Source: Planctomycetaceae bacterium
GTDB taxonomy: Bacteria > Planctomycetota > Planctomycetia > Planctomycetales > Planctomycetaceae
NCBI GenBank assembly: GCA_020638955.1
Contig: JACKHO010000005.1
Coordinates: forward strand, 434,001 to 498,000
Reading direction: 5' to 3'
Length of the DNA: 64,000 bases
The notes below the pieces were generated by a model. That model was given only the letters and a program-made list of their open reading frames with translations. It was not told where the DNA came from and ran no database searches. This document shows positions 25,901 through 35,469 of this stretch, one piece after another; the stretch's first letter is position 1; each line of letters starts with the position of its first letter. The position numbers and the translations under genes were made by a program.

Positions 25901-27247
25901 CTACCCCAAATCGATACTCAGTTCTTCAATCTTCCGATACAGGCTGGAGAGGCCGAGTTTGAGGCGTTTGGCGGCTTCGCGTTTGTCGGGCCATTGGCGG
26001 AGGACTCGGGTGATGTGGAGTCGTTCGTAGTGGCGGAGGGCGCTGCGGAGGTCGTCGGTGTCGGGGAGTGGTTGACCGAGGCCGAGCAAGTCGGGCGGCA
26101 AATCGGTCGGTTCAATGGTGGTCCCTTCGCACATAATGACCGCACGCTCAATGGCGTTGTCGAGCTGCCGGACGTTCCCTTTCCACTGGGCGGACATCAA
26201 CAGCCGAATGGTTTCGCTGGTAGCGCTGGTGACCCGTTTCCGCAATGCGCGGGAATGTTTCGCGATGAAATGGTCCACCAGTTCGGGGATATCGTCGAGC
26301 CGTTCGCGCAGAGGCGGGATGCGAATTTTTACGCCATCCAGGCGATAGAATAAATCTTCCTGGAAGATGCCATCACCCACCAGTCGCATGAGATCCTGGC
26401 TGGAGGACGCGATAATCCTGCAGTGGACGGGATACGGTTCGGCACCGCCCGAAGGCATACTTTCCTGATACTCCATTGCACGCAGCAATCGGGTTTGTGT
26501 TCCCATGGGGAGCTGTGCGATTTCGTCGAGGAAAACGGTTCCCTTTCCCGCCGAACGCAGAATGCCGGGCTGGGCGTTTTCTCCGGAACTGCCGAACAGC
26601 TCGGCTTCCAGCAGTTCGATGGGCCGTGTGCCGCAGTTGACGGCGAGAAACTTGTCGGCCTGTTTGGGGCCGCTGGAATGAATGGCCCGGGCGAACAGTT
26701 CTTTACCTGTGCCAGTTTCGCCGACCAGCAACACGTTGGAGTGCGTGACGGAGACTTTCTGGATGGTGTCCAGCAGTGTTTTCAGGGGGTCGCTGGAACC
26801 GACGATTTGATCGAACCGGCTGGGCTGTGCGAGTTCGTGCCGAAGTCGCTGGTTTTCCAGATACAACTCACGGTACTGAAACACCCGCTGCAGCTTGTGG
26901 GACAGGTCATCAAAAATGACGGGCTTGGTGAGGTACTCGAACGCCCCCGCTTTGAAGGCATCGACGGCGGACTCCACTGTGGCGTAGGCCGTAATAATGA
27001 GCACAAATAACGACGGGTTCAGCTTGTGCAGACGCTTCATGAGCTGAATGCCGTCACCGTCGGGCAACTGAATATCGCAAATGGCGACTTGGTAATCCTG
27101 CTCACGGCAGAGACTCAGGGCTTCATCCACGCTGCCCGCTCTCGCGACGTCGAATCCCTCTTCAATGAGGAACTCGGCAAGCGTGTTTCGAATGATTTCT
27201 TCGTCCTCCACAATGAGGACCCGACGTGAAACAGAAGATTCTGGCAC
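25901..27247 (-). CDS. NtrC-type response regulator lacking the GAFTGA motif
   Basis: 448 residues, GTG start. Residues about 9-120 are a receiver domain (VLIVEDEEI, CDIQLPDGDG, ITAYAT, TKPV). Residues about 145-365 are an AAA+ domain with GETGTGKELFARAIH (Walker A) and GTVFLDEIAQLP (Walker B), plus YRLDGVKIRIPPLRER. After ELFG, where sigma-54 activators have GAFTGA, the sequence reads SSGENAQPG, a shorter loop. The C-terminus has a Fis-type helix-turn-helix. It should bind DNA but may not contact sigma-54. No histidine kinase is adjacent. Confidence 0.88.
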   Translation of the reverse strand: MPESSVSRRVLIVEDEEIIRNTLAEFLIEEGFDVARAGSVDEALSLCREQDYQVAICDIQLPDGDGIQLMKRLHKLNPSLFVLIITAYATVESAVDAFKAGAFEYLTKPVIFDDLSHKLQRVFQYRELYLENQRLRHELAQPSRFDQIVGSSDPLKTLLDTIQKVSVTHSNVLLVGETGTGKELFARAIHSSGPKQADKFLAVNCGTRPIELLEAELFGSSGENAQPGILRSAGKGTVFLDEIAQLPMGTQTRLLRAMEYQESMPSGGAEPYPVHCRIIASSSQDLMRLVGDGIFQEDLFYRLDGVKIRIPPLRERLDDIPELVDHFIAKHSRALRKRVTSATSETIRLLMSAQWKGNVRQLDNAIERAVIMCEGTTIEPTDLPPDLLGLGQPLPDTDDLRSALRHYERLHITRVLRQWPDKREAAKRLKLGLSSLYRKIEELSIDLG

Positions 27248-27531
27248 AGGATATATTTGGGAAGGGAGTCGTCGAACTGTTCACTGACCACGCGCTGCAT
27301 GGCCGCACATCGAATCAGGTTACGTCAGTTCCCGTCAGGATGCCAGTCAGCAGGATGGTTGTGTGGTGCGACTCGCAAGAGAGTGCGAGACATTCGCTGT
27401 AATTTGGACAATCGGAACAGTGTGGATTGGGATTGAACCCACTGACCATTGCGAGAATGTTCCCTCGGTTTTGAAGACCGAATAACGCCACCATTGTTTG
27501 TTCGGCGACGCAGGGCAATTGGGGGAGTGAA

Positions 27532-28965
27532 TCAGCGACGCATGAACCATGACGGCATGACCGCAAACAGCTTCCGTCCACCGAACACAACGAGCAAAAT
27601 GATCATGGGCACGAGCACCGAAATGAGCAGCAGTCCCGACACAATGACACCGCGTCCAAAATGGACCTGGTTGTAAAGCTGCACCATAATTGAATTGATT
27701 CCCGGCGGTGCCAGTATGGCGAGTGGTGTGAGTTCAAAGTATCCCCACAGGCAGAGAATGGCCGCAGCCAGCCATGCGGGTTGATGGAGTAATCGCCACT
27801 GTAATTCATGGACGGCTCCCTTTGTCGAATGCTCGGCGGGCAGGATGCGGGCGAGGTGCAAATGTTCCTGCGGCCCGGCCTGTTGCATTGCCAACAGAAC
27901 AACGACTGCCCTTGGGAGGAGGAACAGAAACAAGGCAATGGCCGCCGGAATGACGGAGTTATATGCGAACAGTAAGGGGTCCAGTTGAAACAGCGACTGA
28001 ACGCTGAGCGAAACGAGGAACGATCCGAACAATCCTGGGATGACCAGCAACGGGGCAAGCCACTTGGCAAGGTGAGCCGTCTTTCCATCAGACAATGAAT
28101 TGCTGGTCAACCACCGGGCACAGAAGAATGCCGCCAATCCTGTGGAGAGTCCATATCCAACGGCCACCAGCAACTGGCTCGCCGTGTGCTTTTGTTTGAG
28201 GACCGTCAATATGCCCGTCCCGGCGCTGCGTGAGACGAAGAAAAAGGGAAACAGGGTGACAAGCAACACGGCCGCCAGCACGGTAATCCAGAGGATCGTA
28301 CGACTACCAAAGTTCAGCGGCTTAAGAAGTTGAGTTGCATTCTCCCGCAGTCGAGTGCCCCAACGCATTTGAGAATAGCAGAGGGTGAGAAAGCCAATTT
28401 GAATGAGGACAGGTACAACGGCCCGACGCAGTGATTCAGCGACCGTCACACCCAGAGCCTGCTCGTCAAACAATCGCACTGTCCAGGTGTCGGTCACCAT
28501 AATCGAGGAGAGTTCAAATTCCTGGAAAACCAGGACGAACAGAATTGCAAAGCAGGGAACGACGCGGCGCAGGAAGCTCCGAATTCTCAGCGACCAGAGA
28601 ATTTCGCCCCCACTTTGTGGCAGAAGCAATTGGGCTGCATGCAGTGACGACGGACTCGCGGGCGGCGGCGTGTAAACGAGGGTAAGCGTGCCGACTGCCA
28701 GAAACTTGAATCCAAGCAGCAGCAAATACAATCCCCGACTCATCAGCGTATGTCGGATGAGTGAGAGAGAGAAGTTTGCGTAGGCGTAGCCCGTGAGCAG
28801 CGTGGGCGTGAACAACGGAATGAACAGCAGGCACCAGAGCAATTGACGATTGCGACGCGATGATCGCGCCAGCAACCGTTCGATCCCGAGGCAGATGGGG
28901 ACGTCACAGGCCGCAACCAGCAAAGCGCCGAACAGCGTCCAGAGGAGTGACTCGACGTAGGTCAC
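27532..28965 (-). CDS. ABC transporter permease, iron(III)-type
   Basis: 477 residues from GTG 28965 (GGAG 8 bases upstream; its GTGA overlaps the binding-protein stop). An ATG at 28998 is an alternative. The protein has about twelve hydrophobic helices in two halves, as in FbpB/ThiP-like fused permeases, with RSFLRRVVPCFAILFVLVFQEFE and LLPRAVVVLLAMQQAG near the expected coupling-helix positions. With the preceding solute-binding lipoprotein it forms an importer. No ATPase gene follows; the next gene is an unrelated regulator. Confidence 0.78.
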   Translation of the reverse strand: MTYVESLLWTLFGALLVAACDVPICLGIERLLARSSRRNRQLLWCLLFIPLFTPTLLTGYAYANFSLSLIRHTLMSRGLYLLLLGFKFLAVGTLTLVYTPPPASPSSLHAAQLLLPQSGGEILWSLRIRSFLRRVVPCFAILFVLVFQEFELSSIMVTDTWTVRLFDEQALGVTVAESLRRAVVPVLIQIGFLTLCYSQMRWGTRLRENATQLLKPLNFGSRTILWITVLAAVLLVTLFPFFFVSRSAGTGILTVLKQKHTASQLLVAVGYGLSTGLAAFFCARWLTSNSLSDGKTAHLAKWLAPLLVIPGLFGSFLVSLSVQSLFQLDPLLFAYNSVIPAAIALFLFLLPRAVVVLLAMQQAGPQEHLHLARILPAEHSTKGAVHELQWRLLHQPAWLAAAILCLWGYFELTPLAILAPPGINSIMVQLYNQVHFGRGVIVSGLLLISVLVPMIILLVVFGGRKLFAVMPSWFMRR

Positions 28966-29981
28966 TTCAAATACTCCGCGCTGAGCCACTCCAAGCATTC
29001 ACGATGAGCGTCAAGGATTTGCCGCAGGTCGTGACTCTCCGCCGCCCACTCGCGAAGCTGGCGAGTTTCCTCGGGAAGCTGACTTTCATTGACACTGCCC
29101 AGCGGAATTTGCCGTGAGGCCGACTGTGAGAGCTTGAGTTCGGATTGTTCGGAAAGGAGAAAGTCCACAAAGCGCTGAGCGGCCTCCTGATGTTTGCTCT
29201 CGCGAATAATCGCGACGCTGTTTGGAATCGAAATGGTGCGCCCCTCAACACGAACCGGCTGCAAATCAACGGGAGAACCAGCGTCGAGGGCGGAGAAGTA
29301 GTCGTCGGTGTCGGTCCAGCCGAAATCACACACACTGGCGGCAACCAAATCTTTCACCTGCCCGTTGCCGTTCACAATATTCAAATCGCGTTTGAGATTG
29401 TCCTCGTGCCAGGCCATGAGTTTCTCTTTGCCCCAGAGGTGCCAGAGCAGGCTGTAGTGCGTGAGTGTGGTTCCATAAATCGGTTTCGCGATGGCCATAC
29501 GCGAGAGGTCTCCCTCCAGCCGCGAGGCGATTTCATCTTCGGACGCCTGCATCTTGTCGGTGTTCACAATATACACCCGCAGCCGAGCGGCGAACCCGGT
29601 CCAGTAACCGTCGGGATCTTTGAACTGCTCGGGGATGCGTTCATATCCGGGGCCCTGGTACGGGCTCAGCACACCTTCCTGCTGGAGTTTCACCGTCCCC
29701 AGAACCTCGTTATTCCAGAATACGTCGCAGCGGGGATTCTCCTTCTCAGCGATGAGCAAGTTCACCAGACCAAGCGACTTGGTGGCTTCTGTGTCGAATT
29801 TCACTGCGACCGGAATTCCCGTTTCGGCCGTGAACTGATCGAGCAAGTCCTGCGCGTAGACCGCGTCATGCGAACAATAGACGACCAGTGCATCCTCCGA
29901 TGTCTGAGGGCAGCCCGACAGCAGCAGGAGACTGAGGGGGCAGACGAATAGCCACGAGCGATGAGTTTTCAGAATCTCCAT
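28962..29981 (-). CDS. Extracellular solute-binding lipoprotein (iron-type ABC importer)
   Basis: 339 residues. LLLLSGCPQT is a lipobox. LVVYCSHDAVYAQDLLDQFTAETGI and VKFDTEATKSLGLVNLL are the first domain of family 1 binding proteins related to FbpA/FutA. NNEVLGTVKLQQEGVLSPY follows, and the hinge region RMAIAKPIYGTTLTHYSLLW is also typical. The ligand is probably ferric iron or another metal, but tyrosine ligands were not checked. Overlaps the permease gene by 4 bases. Confidence 0.85.
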   Translation of the reverse strand: MEILKTHRSWLFVCPLSLLLLSGCPQTSEDALVVYCSHDAVYAQDLLDQFTAETGIPVAVKFDTEATKSLGLVNLLIAEKENPRCDVFWNNEVLGTVKLQQEGVLSPYQGPGYERIPEQFKDPDGYWTGFAARLRVYIVNTDKMQASEDEIASRLEGDLSRMAIAKPIYGTTLTHYSLLWHLWGKEKLMAWHEDNLKRDLNIVNGNGQVKDLVAASVCDFGWTDTDDYFSALDAGSPVDLQPVRVEGRTISIPNSVAIIRESKHQEAAQRFVDFLLSEQSELKLSQSASRQIPLGSVNESQLPEETRQLREWAAESHDLRQILDAHRECLEWLSAEYLK

Positions 29982-30077
29982 GCTGCAACCGGCAATGACT
30001 CTAGGGAAAGGTAAGAACGCGGAAGGACGTTCTGCACATCTTCGAGATAAGTGCGAGCTGGTTCAAGCAAGTCCCGG

Positions 30078-30764
30078 TCAACTCTTCTCGTCGATGAGCG
30101 TGACGAGTTCGGGGAAGTGTTCCGGAGGAAGCAACGCATGGAGCCCGTTGCGGACGAGGGCCCGACCTTCCTGCAGTGCCTTGCGGCATTCTGCGGGCAG
30201 TGGCGCGAGACTGACCCGTCGCATGACTTGATTGAGCCGGCGGAGCAGGGTGGTGTCGTCCTGGTAATCAAACAGAAAACGTTCCGCGATGAACAGTTCG
30301 ACAAATCGGGCAACGTTTGTTGTCTGCTGCGTGCCAACGAGATTCACGACCGTTTCGATTTGGAGCGGGTCCCATGAACTCATGACCGCATAGTATTCGT
30401 CCAACAACTCGGGGCGATGTTCAATGAGGACGGAATCGAGCAGCAATTCCGACACAATGTGGCCAAGGAAGCCACATCGCCACGTTTCTTCATCACCAAG
30501 GACTTTGCGGAACGCTGCTCCAACCTGGGCCGTGACCTGGTAGAAGCCTTCCGTTCCGTGAAACCAGCGATCATCTTCCAGGTGCTGCAGAATGCCGTCG
30601 GCGATTTCGTTCTGATCCGCGTCCAGTTCGCCGCGCTGTGCCTCAATGTGCTTTGCCCGCAGCCGAACCTTTCGATCAACCACGCTCAGCCAGTCGGGCA
30701 ACGCCAGTCCCGCGAGAAATGCAGGCCGGTCGAGATGTCGGATGGCATGGGCGAAGTAGTTCAC
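30078..30764 (-). CDS. Hypothetical protein, ACP phosphodiesterase-like
   Basis: 228 residues, GTG start. MNYFAHAI...FLAGLALPDWL, DGILQHLEDDRWFHG and GFLGHIVSELLLDSVLIEH place His and Asp residues in the order seen in AcpH/YajB-type acyl carrier protein phosphodiesterases (HD-like helical fold). Similarity is weak and by eye. It may be a metal-dependent hydrolase of unknown substrate. No partner genes are evident. Confidence 0.6.
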   Translation of the reverse strand: MNYFAHAIRHLDRPAFLAGLALPDWLSVVDRKVRLRAKHIEAQRGELDADQNEIADGILQHLEDDRWFHGTEGFYQVTAQVGAAFRKVLGDEETWRCGFLGHIVSELLLDSVLIEHRPELLDEYYAVMSSWDPLQIETVVNLVGTQQTTNVARFVELFIAERFLFDYQDDTTLLRRLNQVMRRVSLAPLPAECRKALQEGRALVRNGLHALLPPEHFPELVTLIDEKS

Positions 30765-30797
30765 GTCAGTCGAGCAGCCCGCTTCTAAACAACGCGG

Positions 30798-31613
30798 CTA
30801 TTTGGATTGCGAGGTGAGGAGTTTTTGCTGGTACTCGTGGAACGTCAGCCACTTGGTCTCTTCCGAATCGAGTTGCTGCTCCCAACGATGAATGAGTTGC
30901 CGGTCGATGGACTGGATGACACGGTAATCATGCCGGGCCTTCAATTGGACTGGTGAGTCCAAGTTAGCCGACAGCTCCACCACGACGGGAATGAGTCCGC
31001 GTTGGCGGAGTTCGTCGTCCAACTGAAGTCGGGCGGTGGGATAGGCTGCGTGAGGATGCAGCACGTAGTTCAACCTCGCCGCCCAGTTGGCGTATTCCAG
31101 GTACTGTCCGAGGAATTCCGCGGACGGACTGTTGGCGGTATCGACACGATAGGAAAGCAGATCCCCTTGCAGGCTCAAGATTTTGTCGGCTTCTGTAAAC
31201 GAGACCTTCAGCTTGGGCGACATTTGAAACGCCAGCGCCTGCGATCGCCGGATTTGTTCGGCGTCGCCGGATTTCTGCACTTCGGCCAGGTATTCCTGAG
31301 CTTTGTCCTGAGCGACATCCAGGAAGCGATGCACTTCCGCAAAAGGAACTTCGGTGGCTGTGTAATTCCCACCCAGAATGATGAATCGATGCCGCTCGGG
31401 CTCCAGGATGACGACCTCTCCGACATCTTCCATGTAGTCGTAAACTTTCCCGGCGTGGAACAGCGTAAGGCTGTGCGAAACGATGTCTTCCTTGCCAGCT
31501 TCCTTATCGATGCTCGCGACTGTCGTATAGACGCGGTAATCCTGTGCCAAGACGGCGGGCGCGTTTCCCAGCAGCAACAGTAATAACGCACTGTAGTTCA
31601 ACATCGAATTCAT
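30798..31613 (-). CDS. Exported protein of unknown function
   Basis: 271 residues. The N-terminus (LNYSALLLLLLGNAPAVLAQ) is a Sec signal. The rest is mixed alpha/beta with no cysteines (DYRVYTTVASIDKEAGKEDI, VQLKARHDYRVIQSIDRQLI). No family recognised. It lies 34 bases upstream of the ACP phosphodiesterase-like gene on the same strand, so co-transcription is possible. Confidence 0.62.
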   Translation of the reverse strand: MNSMLNYSALLLLLLGNAPAVLAQDYRVYTTVASIDKEAGKEDIVSHSLTLFHAGKVYDYMEDVGEVVILEPERHRFIILGGNYTATEVPFAEVHRFLDVAQDKAQEYLAEVQKSGDAEQIRRSQALAFQMSPKLKVSFTEADKILSLQGDLLSYRVDTANSPSAEFLGQYLEYANWAARLNYVLHPHAAYPTARLQLDDELRQRGLIPVVVELSANLDSPVQLKARHDYRVIQSIDRQLIHRWEQQLDSEETKWLTFHEYQQKLLTSQSK

Positions 31614-31643
31614 GCGGAAAATCCAGACTTGTGACTTGCCCAG

Positions 31644-32555
31644 TTACTTCGTGTTACCAATTTCTTCCAGCAGAACGGGACTTCCGTCTCGCTTTGCACT
31701 TTCATTCGCGGCCAACAGGAAGCGAATGACTTCCAGGGTTTCGTCGAGCTCAACCGGCGCCTGCTTTGATTGAAATGCATCCGCGATGGCCTGGCACAAA
31801 TTCCGGTAGGCGTACTTCGTGGAAACCAGTTCGTTCAGTACGCCATGCTCTGTAAACGCCAGAATGCCATATGCCGTGTGACCGCATCGACCACCTCGGA
31901 CTACTCCCTGACGTCCATCTTTCCAGGTGCCGACAACCGCGTCAGACTGAGCAGTCGACATATTCACCACGGATACGCATCCCGGCCCCATGAGAGCAAA
32001 GAGTTGTTCCGTGGAATGAATTCCGTAATGCAGCAGGCCGGGATTTCCGTCTGCGTGCCAGGCAGGTCCGTAGCTGACCGCCCCATGCAGTGGGCCAATC
32101 TTCTCAAGCCGGGACTGCAGGGTCTGCATTTCCTGTGTGTATCTCAGTGCCGACGCATGCCACAGGAAGGCGTGATGTTTCCTTGCCAGTTCGACGAGGG
32201 CCAGGGCGTCTTCCCAACTGTTGGCGAATGGCTTGTCGACAAACGTGGGGACGCCCGCCTCAAGAAACGGTCGGGCACTCTTCAAATGGGCCGCCCCGCA
32301 CAACGAGTTGATGAGGACAGCATCCACGCGCTGGAGAAGTTCGTCTGGAGTGTTCACGATTTCCACGCCGCAGGCTTCGACTTGCGGCTGAAAGCCAGCG
32401 ATGCGTTCCGGGGCCATAACAGACGAACCTGGAATACCGGCCACAACTCGCGCACCGGTAACATGCTGATCGCTCGCCACATGGGTCTGGTTAAACCGTT
32501 GGCTGAATTCGACCACGTGGGACGTGTCAAAATCGACGAGACCCAATCGAAGCAT
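31644..32555 (-). CDS. Gfo/Idh/MocA-family oxidoreductase
   Basis: 303 residues from ATG 32555; the longer frame upstream lacks family sequence. LRLGLVDFDTSHVVEFSQRF starts the Rossmann fold in a slightly divergent form (no GxGxxG). VDAVLINSLCGAAHLKSARPFLEAGVPTFVDKPFA contains the DKP-type motif (EKP in most members) holding the catalytic lysine. The C-terminal alpha/beta domain follows. Such enzymes oxidise or reduce sugars or cyclitols; the substrate is unknown. Confidence 0.8.
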   Translation of the reverse strand: MLRLGLVDFDTSHVVEFSQRFNQTHVASDQHVTGARVVAGIPGSSVMAPERIAGFQPQVEACGVEIVNTPDELLQRVDAVLINSLCGAAHLKSARPFLEAGVPTFVDKPFANSWEDALALVELARKHHAFLWHASALRYTQEMQTLQSRLEKIGPLHGAVSYGPAWHADGNPGLLHYGIHSTEQLFALMGPGCVSVVNMSTAQSDAVVGTWKDGRQGVVRGGRCGHTAYGILAFTEHGVLNELVSTKYAYRNLCQAIADAFQSKQAPVELDETLEVIRFLLAANESAKRDGSPVLLEEIGNTK

Positions 32556-32865
32556 GAGTTGAGGAACCGGGGTGTGGAAACCCGCGCGGGGTGGAGGAAC
32601 GAGGTGTAAGCTACCGACAGCAAAGACCTTGCTGAGCGGGAAGGGAAGCGTAACCCGCCACATAACATTGCAGCAAGGTGGATTTGCCGGGTGAAAAGTG
32701 GACTGCGACACGGGCAGTGCCGCACCCGAAAGATTTAGAAACCGCTTCGCTGGAATTCCGCTGATTATTCGGTTAGAATCCTCTGCTCGTTATCGCGAGA
32801 GGGCATTCCGGACCGAAAGTGTATTCCGGAACCTGTTTTCAAGTAGAGACTTACGACTTACTGAC

Positions 32866-33129
32866 ATGCCAAATACTTCCGCAGCCAAAAAAGCACTTCG
32901 TCAAAGCGCCAAGCGTCGGCTCCACAATCGTACTCAGCGATCATCGTTGCGTTCCGTGATTAAAGCCTGCCGTGCTGCTGCTCAAGGTGACGATGCGGAA
33001 GCCACCCAAAAGGCGTTTCGCCTGGCGTGCAAGCAACTCGATCAGGCTGCAGCCAAGAACCTGATCCACAAGAACACCGCTGCCCGCACCAAAAGCCGCC
33101 TTTGCCGTTTCGTGAAGAGCCAAGGCTAG
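32866..33129 (+). CDS. rpsT: 30S ribosomal protein S20
   Basis: 87 residues from ATG 32866. SAAKKALRQSAKRRLHNRTQ and KNTAARTKSRLCRFV match S20, a helical hairpin binding the 5' domain of 16S rRNA. A frame upstream stays open for 56 codons but without similarity. Followed by a strong terminator. Confidence 0.95.
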   Translation: MPNTSAAKKALRQSAKRRLHNRTQRSSLRSVIKACRAAAQGDDAEATQKAFRLACKQLDQAAAKNLIHKNTAARTKSRLCRFVKSQG

Positions 33130-33155
33130 TTCGCGGCCAGCGATGCTGAAATCAT

Positions 33156-33193
33156 AAACTCTTCCAGGGAATGACCTTGGAAGAGTTTTTTGT
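33156..33193 (+). terminator. Rho-independent terminator of rpsT
   Basis: AAACTCTTCCAGG pairs with CCTTGGAAGAGTTT around GAATGA, followed directly by TTTTTTG. The stem is nearly perfect. Confidence 0.92.
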
Positions 33194-33229
33194 TGCGCGC
33201 ACCAAGCGGTGAGTGAAACAGGGTGGAAT

Positions 33230-33958
33230 CTAGTTGTCCATGGCGGGTTCCGATACCGCCTCAAGCTGCTGGGCGAGTTCCGGGTTGATTTCCAGAGCGC
33301 GGTTCAAATCGTGGTCGGCTTCTTCGATTTTCCCCATTTCGCGGTAGACTTCGCTGCGCCGCAGCCAGACCTCGGCGTTTTGGGGATTGACGCTAATGGC
33401 ATAGCTGAAGCTCCGGATTGATTCGTCGAGTCGACCACCGTAGGCGCAGGCCATGCCGCGCATGAGCCAGTTTTCAATTTCGGCAGGGTCTTTGTTTACG
33501 GCGATGCTCAGGTCGCGAATTGCCGCGTCATAGTTGCCGCCATCCAAATTCGCTCGGCCACGATTGGAATAGGCCATCACCTCATCGGAATTCAATCGCA
33601 CGGTTTCCGAGAACCCTGCCACCGCCTCCTCGAAGCGACCTTGTTGGGCGAGCAGCACCGCTCGGTTGTTATGGGCTTCGAGGTAGTCGGCATTCAGCTT
33701 GATGGCCGCCTCGTACTCCGCGATGGCGAGATCAGTCTTCTCTGCTGCTGCGTAGGAGAGAGCCCGCTCATAATGCAGCTCGGCATTGGTGGGATGACTC
33801 TTAATGGCCGTCTGCAGGAACTCGTCTGCTTCGTTGTACTTCTCCTGAAACCGCAGCAGTCGCGCATGCTCGAGCATGACTGCGGAACTTCCTGGTTCCG
33901 GGGCGCAGCCTGCGGCGAGAATGAGGCTCAATACAAGCATGGATTTGTACGCGGTCAT
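33230..33958 (-). CDS. TPR lipoprotein
   Basis: 242 residues from ATG 33958, whose ATGA overlaps the HTTM gene stop by 4 bases. LVLSLILAAGC is a lipobox. The remainder is about six tetratricopeptide repeats (NAELHYERALSYAAAEKTDL, LEAHNNRAVLLAQQGRFEEA, AEVWLRRSEVYREMGKIEEA). TPR lipoproteins organise protein assemblies at the envelope. Third gene of a coupled operon with the HTTM protein. Confidence 0.87.
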   Translation of the reverse strand: MTAYKSMLVLSLILAAGCAPEPGSSAVMLEHARLLRFQEKYNEADEFLQTAIKSHPTNAELHYERALSYAAAEKTDLAIAEYEAAIKLNADYLEAHNNRAVLLAQQGRFEEAVAGFSETVRLNSDEVMAYSNRGRANLDGGNYDAAIRDLSIAVNKDPAEIENWLMRGMACAYGGRLDESIRSFSYAISVNPQNAEVWLRRSEVYREMGKIEEADHDLNRALEINPELAQQLEAVSEPAMDN

Positions 33959-35469
33959 GGATTGGTCCAATTCAACGAGGGAGCAGTCACCACACCGGCC
34001 CGTTGGCGGAGTTGGTCGGCCTCTTCTTCAGTGGCAGTCCGTTCGCACAGGGCCAGCAGCACGGAGCGACGGAGTTGTTCAAACAGTGGCTGGCGGTACA
34101 GGCAAATGTGGGCGTTGGAGTGCCGCAAGTCGTGCGTTTCTCCATCCAGCAACACCACAACAGAGGCAGGAGTGGCTGCTCCCATTTGCAGCAGAATTCT
34201 TCGGAAATCGATGATGTCGTCGCTGGTGTCCTCGTCGTGTGCAATCAGCAGCAGGACGTCGACCGGATGGTGTTCGAGTGCTGTGCACAAATCTGCGATG
34301 TCGGGGCTCGTCTGGCAATGGAATCCGGCGGACGTCAAATCGGTCAGCAAACCGCCGCAGAGGTTGGAGTCATCACACACCAGGTGCAGCCGCGGTGCAT
34401 TAATGTCGAGGCGATCACATGCAGCAAATGGCCAGCCGGTGAATTTGATGTGCTTGTATTGCGGCCACCAGCTCACCGTTTCCACCGGATTGGCTTCTAC
34501 GGGTGAAAGTACTTGAACGGGGCGAATCGCTCTCACCCAGACAAGTACGGAATACATGGTTTCTGGTGAGATGAAGCTCAGGTAGGGAACCAGCATAATG
34601 AGACCGAAGGTCCACAAGCCCAGGCACGAACCAATTCCCAGGTGCACGCCAATCCCTATCGCCAGGACAAGTGGCCGCCACGCGCGATTCCAGACGGCAA
34701 TGAAGAACGTCATTTCCCACAGCACGGTCATGTGGGTGAGCAAGTGCGACACCCACGGATGCCACGCCAGCCAGGTGAGGTCTTGTGATTGATATTCTTT
34801 GTTTGCAACCGCCATCCAAACGGCATCACCATTCCACCACGCTTCGCCTTTCAGTTTTGAGACGCCGGCAAAGAAGTAGAGCAGACACAGGTGAACTTGA
34901 ATGAGCCGCGTGGCCAATCGAGTTGAAGCACGTGGTATCGGCTCACTGACGGGTAGGCCCTTTCGCCGTGCCTGACGACGAGCCCACCAGGCATCGAAGG
35001 ACAATGCGTCCCCGCATGGTGCGAGGGCGAGATACAGCGTGAGGAAGCCATTGATTTGATCGAGGCCAAAATTGGCATTCAGTGCACGAGTGGCGTACGA
35101 CACGGTAATGATGAACGCCGCGCAGGCTGTGACTCGAGTCATCATGCCAATGGTGAACATCAGGAGTAGAGCCATGCAGCACCAGTGGACAAGCTGGTAA
35201 TACTCAGGCTGTACGTACCACCAGAACGAAATCCCGGTCGAACCCGAAACTGCCTGTGATCTAATCAGCAGCGGGTCCTGCCAGCCATTGGCTCCGAAAA
35301 ATGCATCGAGTCCCAGTCCCCACACGGCATGCGTGTACAGCAGCATGAGGCCGGAAAGAATGCGAATGACGCCCAGTGTCGTGGGAGCCATTGGCTTAAA
35401 CCAGAACTCGTCCCAGGCACAAATGGCTGACCAAATGCGGTTACGGATTGTGATTAGAAGTCGGCCCAT
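33955..35469 (-). CDS. HTTM-family membrane protein with C-terminal receiver-like domain
   Basis: 504 residues. The first 320 hold the HTTM (horizontally transferred transmembrane, gamma-carboxylase-related) region with multiple helices (LGVIRILSGLMLLYTHAVWG, HLCLLYFFAGVSKLKGEAWW, WEMTFFIAVW). The last ~130 residues resemble a receiver domain (LHLVCDDSNLCGGLLTDL, VDVLLLIAHDED, VVVLLDG) in which the usual Lys is not clear, so it is probably a pseudo-receiver. Overlaps the upstream gene by 16 bases and the TPR gene by 4. Confidence 0.8.
   Translation of the reverse strand: MGRLLITIRNRIWSAICAWDEFWFKPMAPTTLGVIRILSGLMLLYTHAVWGLGLDAFFGANGWQDPLLIRSQAVSGSTGISFWWYVQPEYYQLVHWCCMALLLMFTIGMMTRVTACAAFIITVSYATRALNANFGLDQINGFLTLYLALAPCGDALSFDAWWARRQARRKGLPVSEPIPRASTRLATRLIQVHLCLLYFFAGVSKLKGEAWWNGDAVWMAVANKEYQSQDLTWLAWHPWVSHLLTHMTVLWEMTFFIAVWNRAWRPLVLAIGIGVHLGIGSCLGLWTFGLIMLVPYLSFISPETMYSVLVWVRAIRPVQVLSPVEANPVETVSWWPQYKHIKFTGWPFAACDRLDINAPRLHLVCDDSNLCGGLLTDLTSAGFHCQTSPDIADLCTALEHHPVDVLLLIAHDEDTSDDIIDFRRILLQMGAATPASVVVLLDGETHDLRHSNAHICLYRQPLFEQLRRSVLLALCERTATEEEADQLRQRAGVVTAPSLNWTNP

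Noticed and set aside
27400..27531. Possible tRNA-Sec on the minus strand
   Set aside because: A CTTCAAA anticodon-like loop with TCGGT/ACCGA stem and a TTCAATC T-loop are present, but the T stem has a mismatch and no 5' acceptor arm pairs with CCACACT. It is likely chance.
27315..27590. Small Cys-rich reading frame on the minus strand (SDCPNYSECLALSC)
   Set aside because: It overlaps the permease gene end, has no good ribosome-binding site, and no family is recognised.
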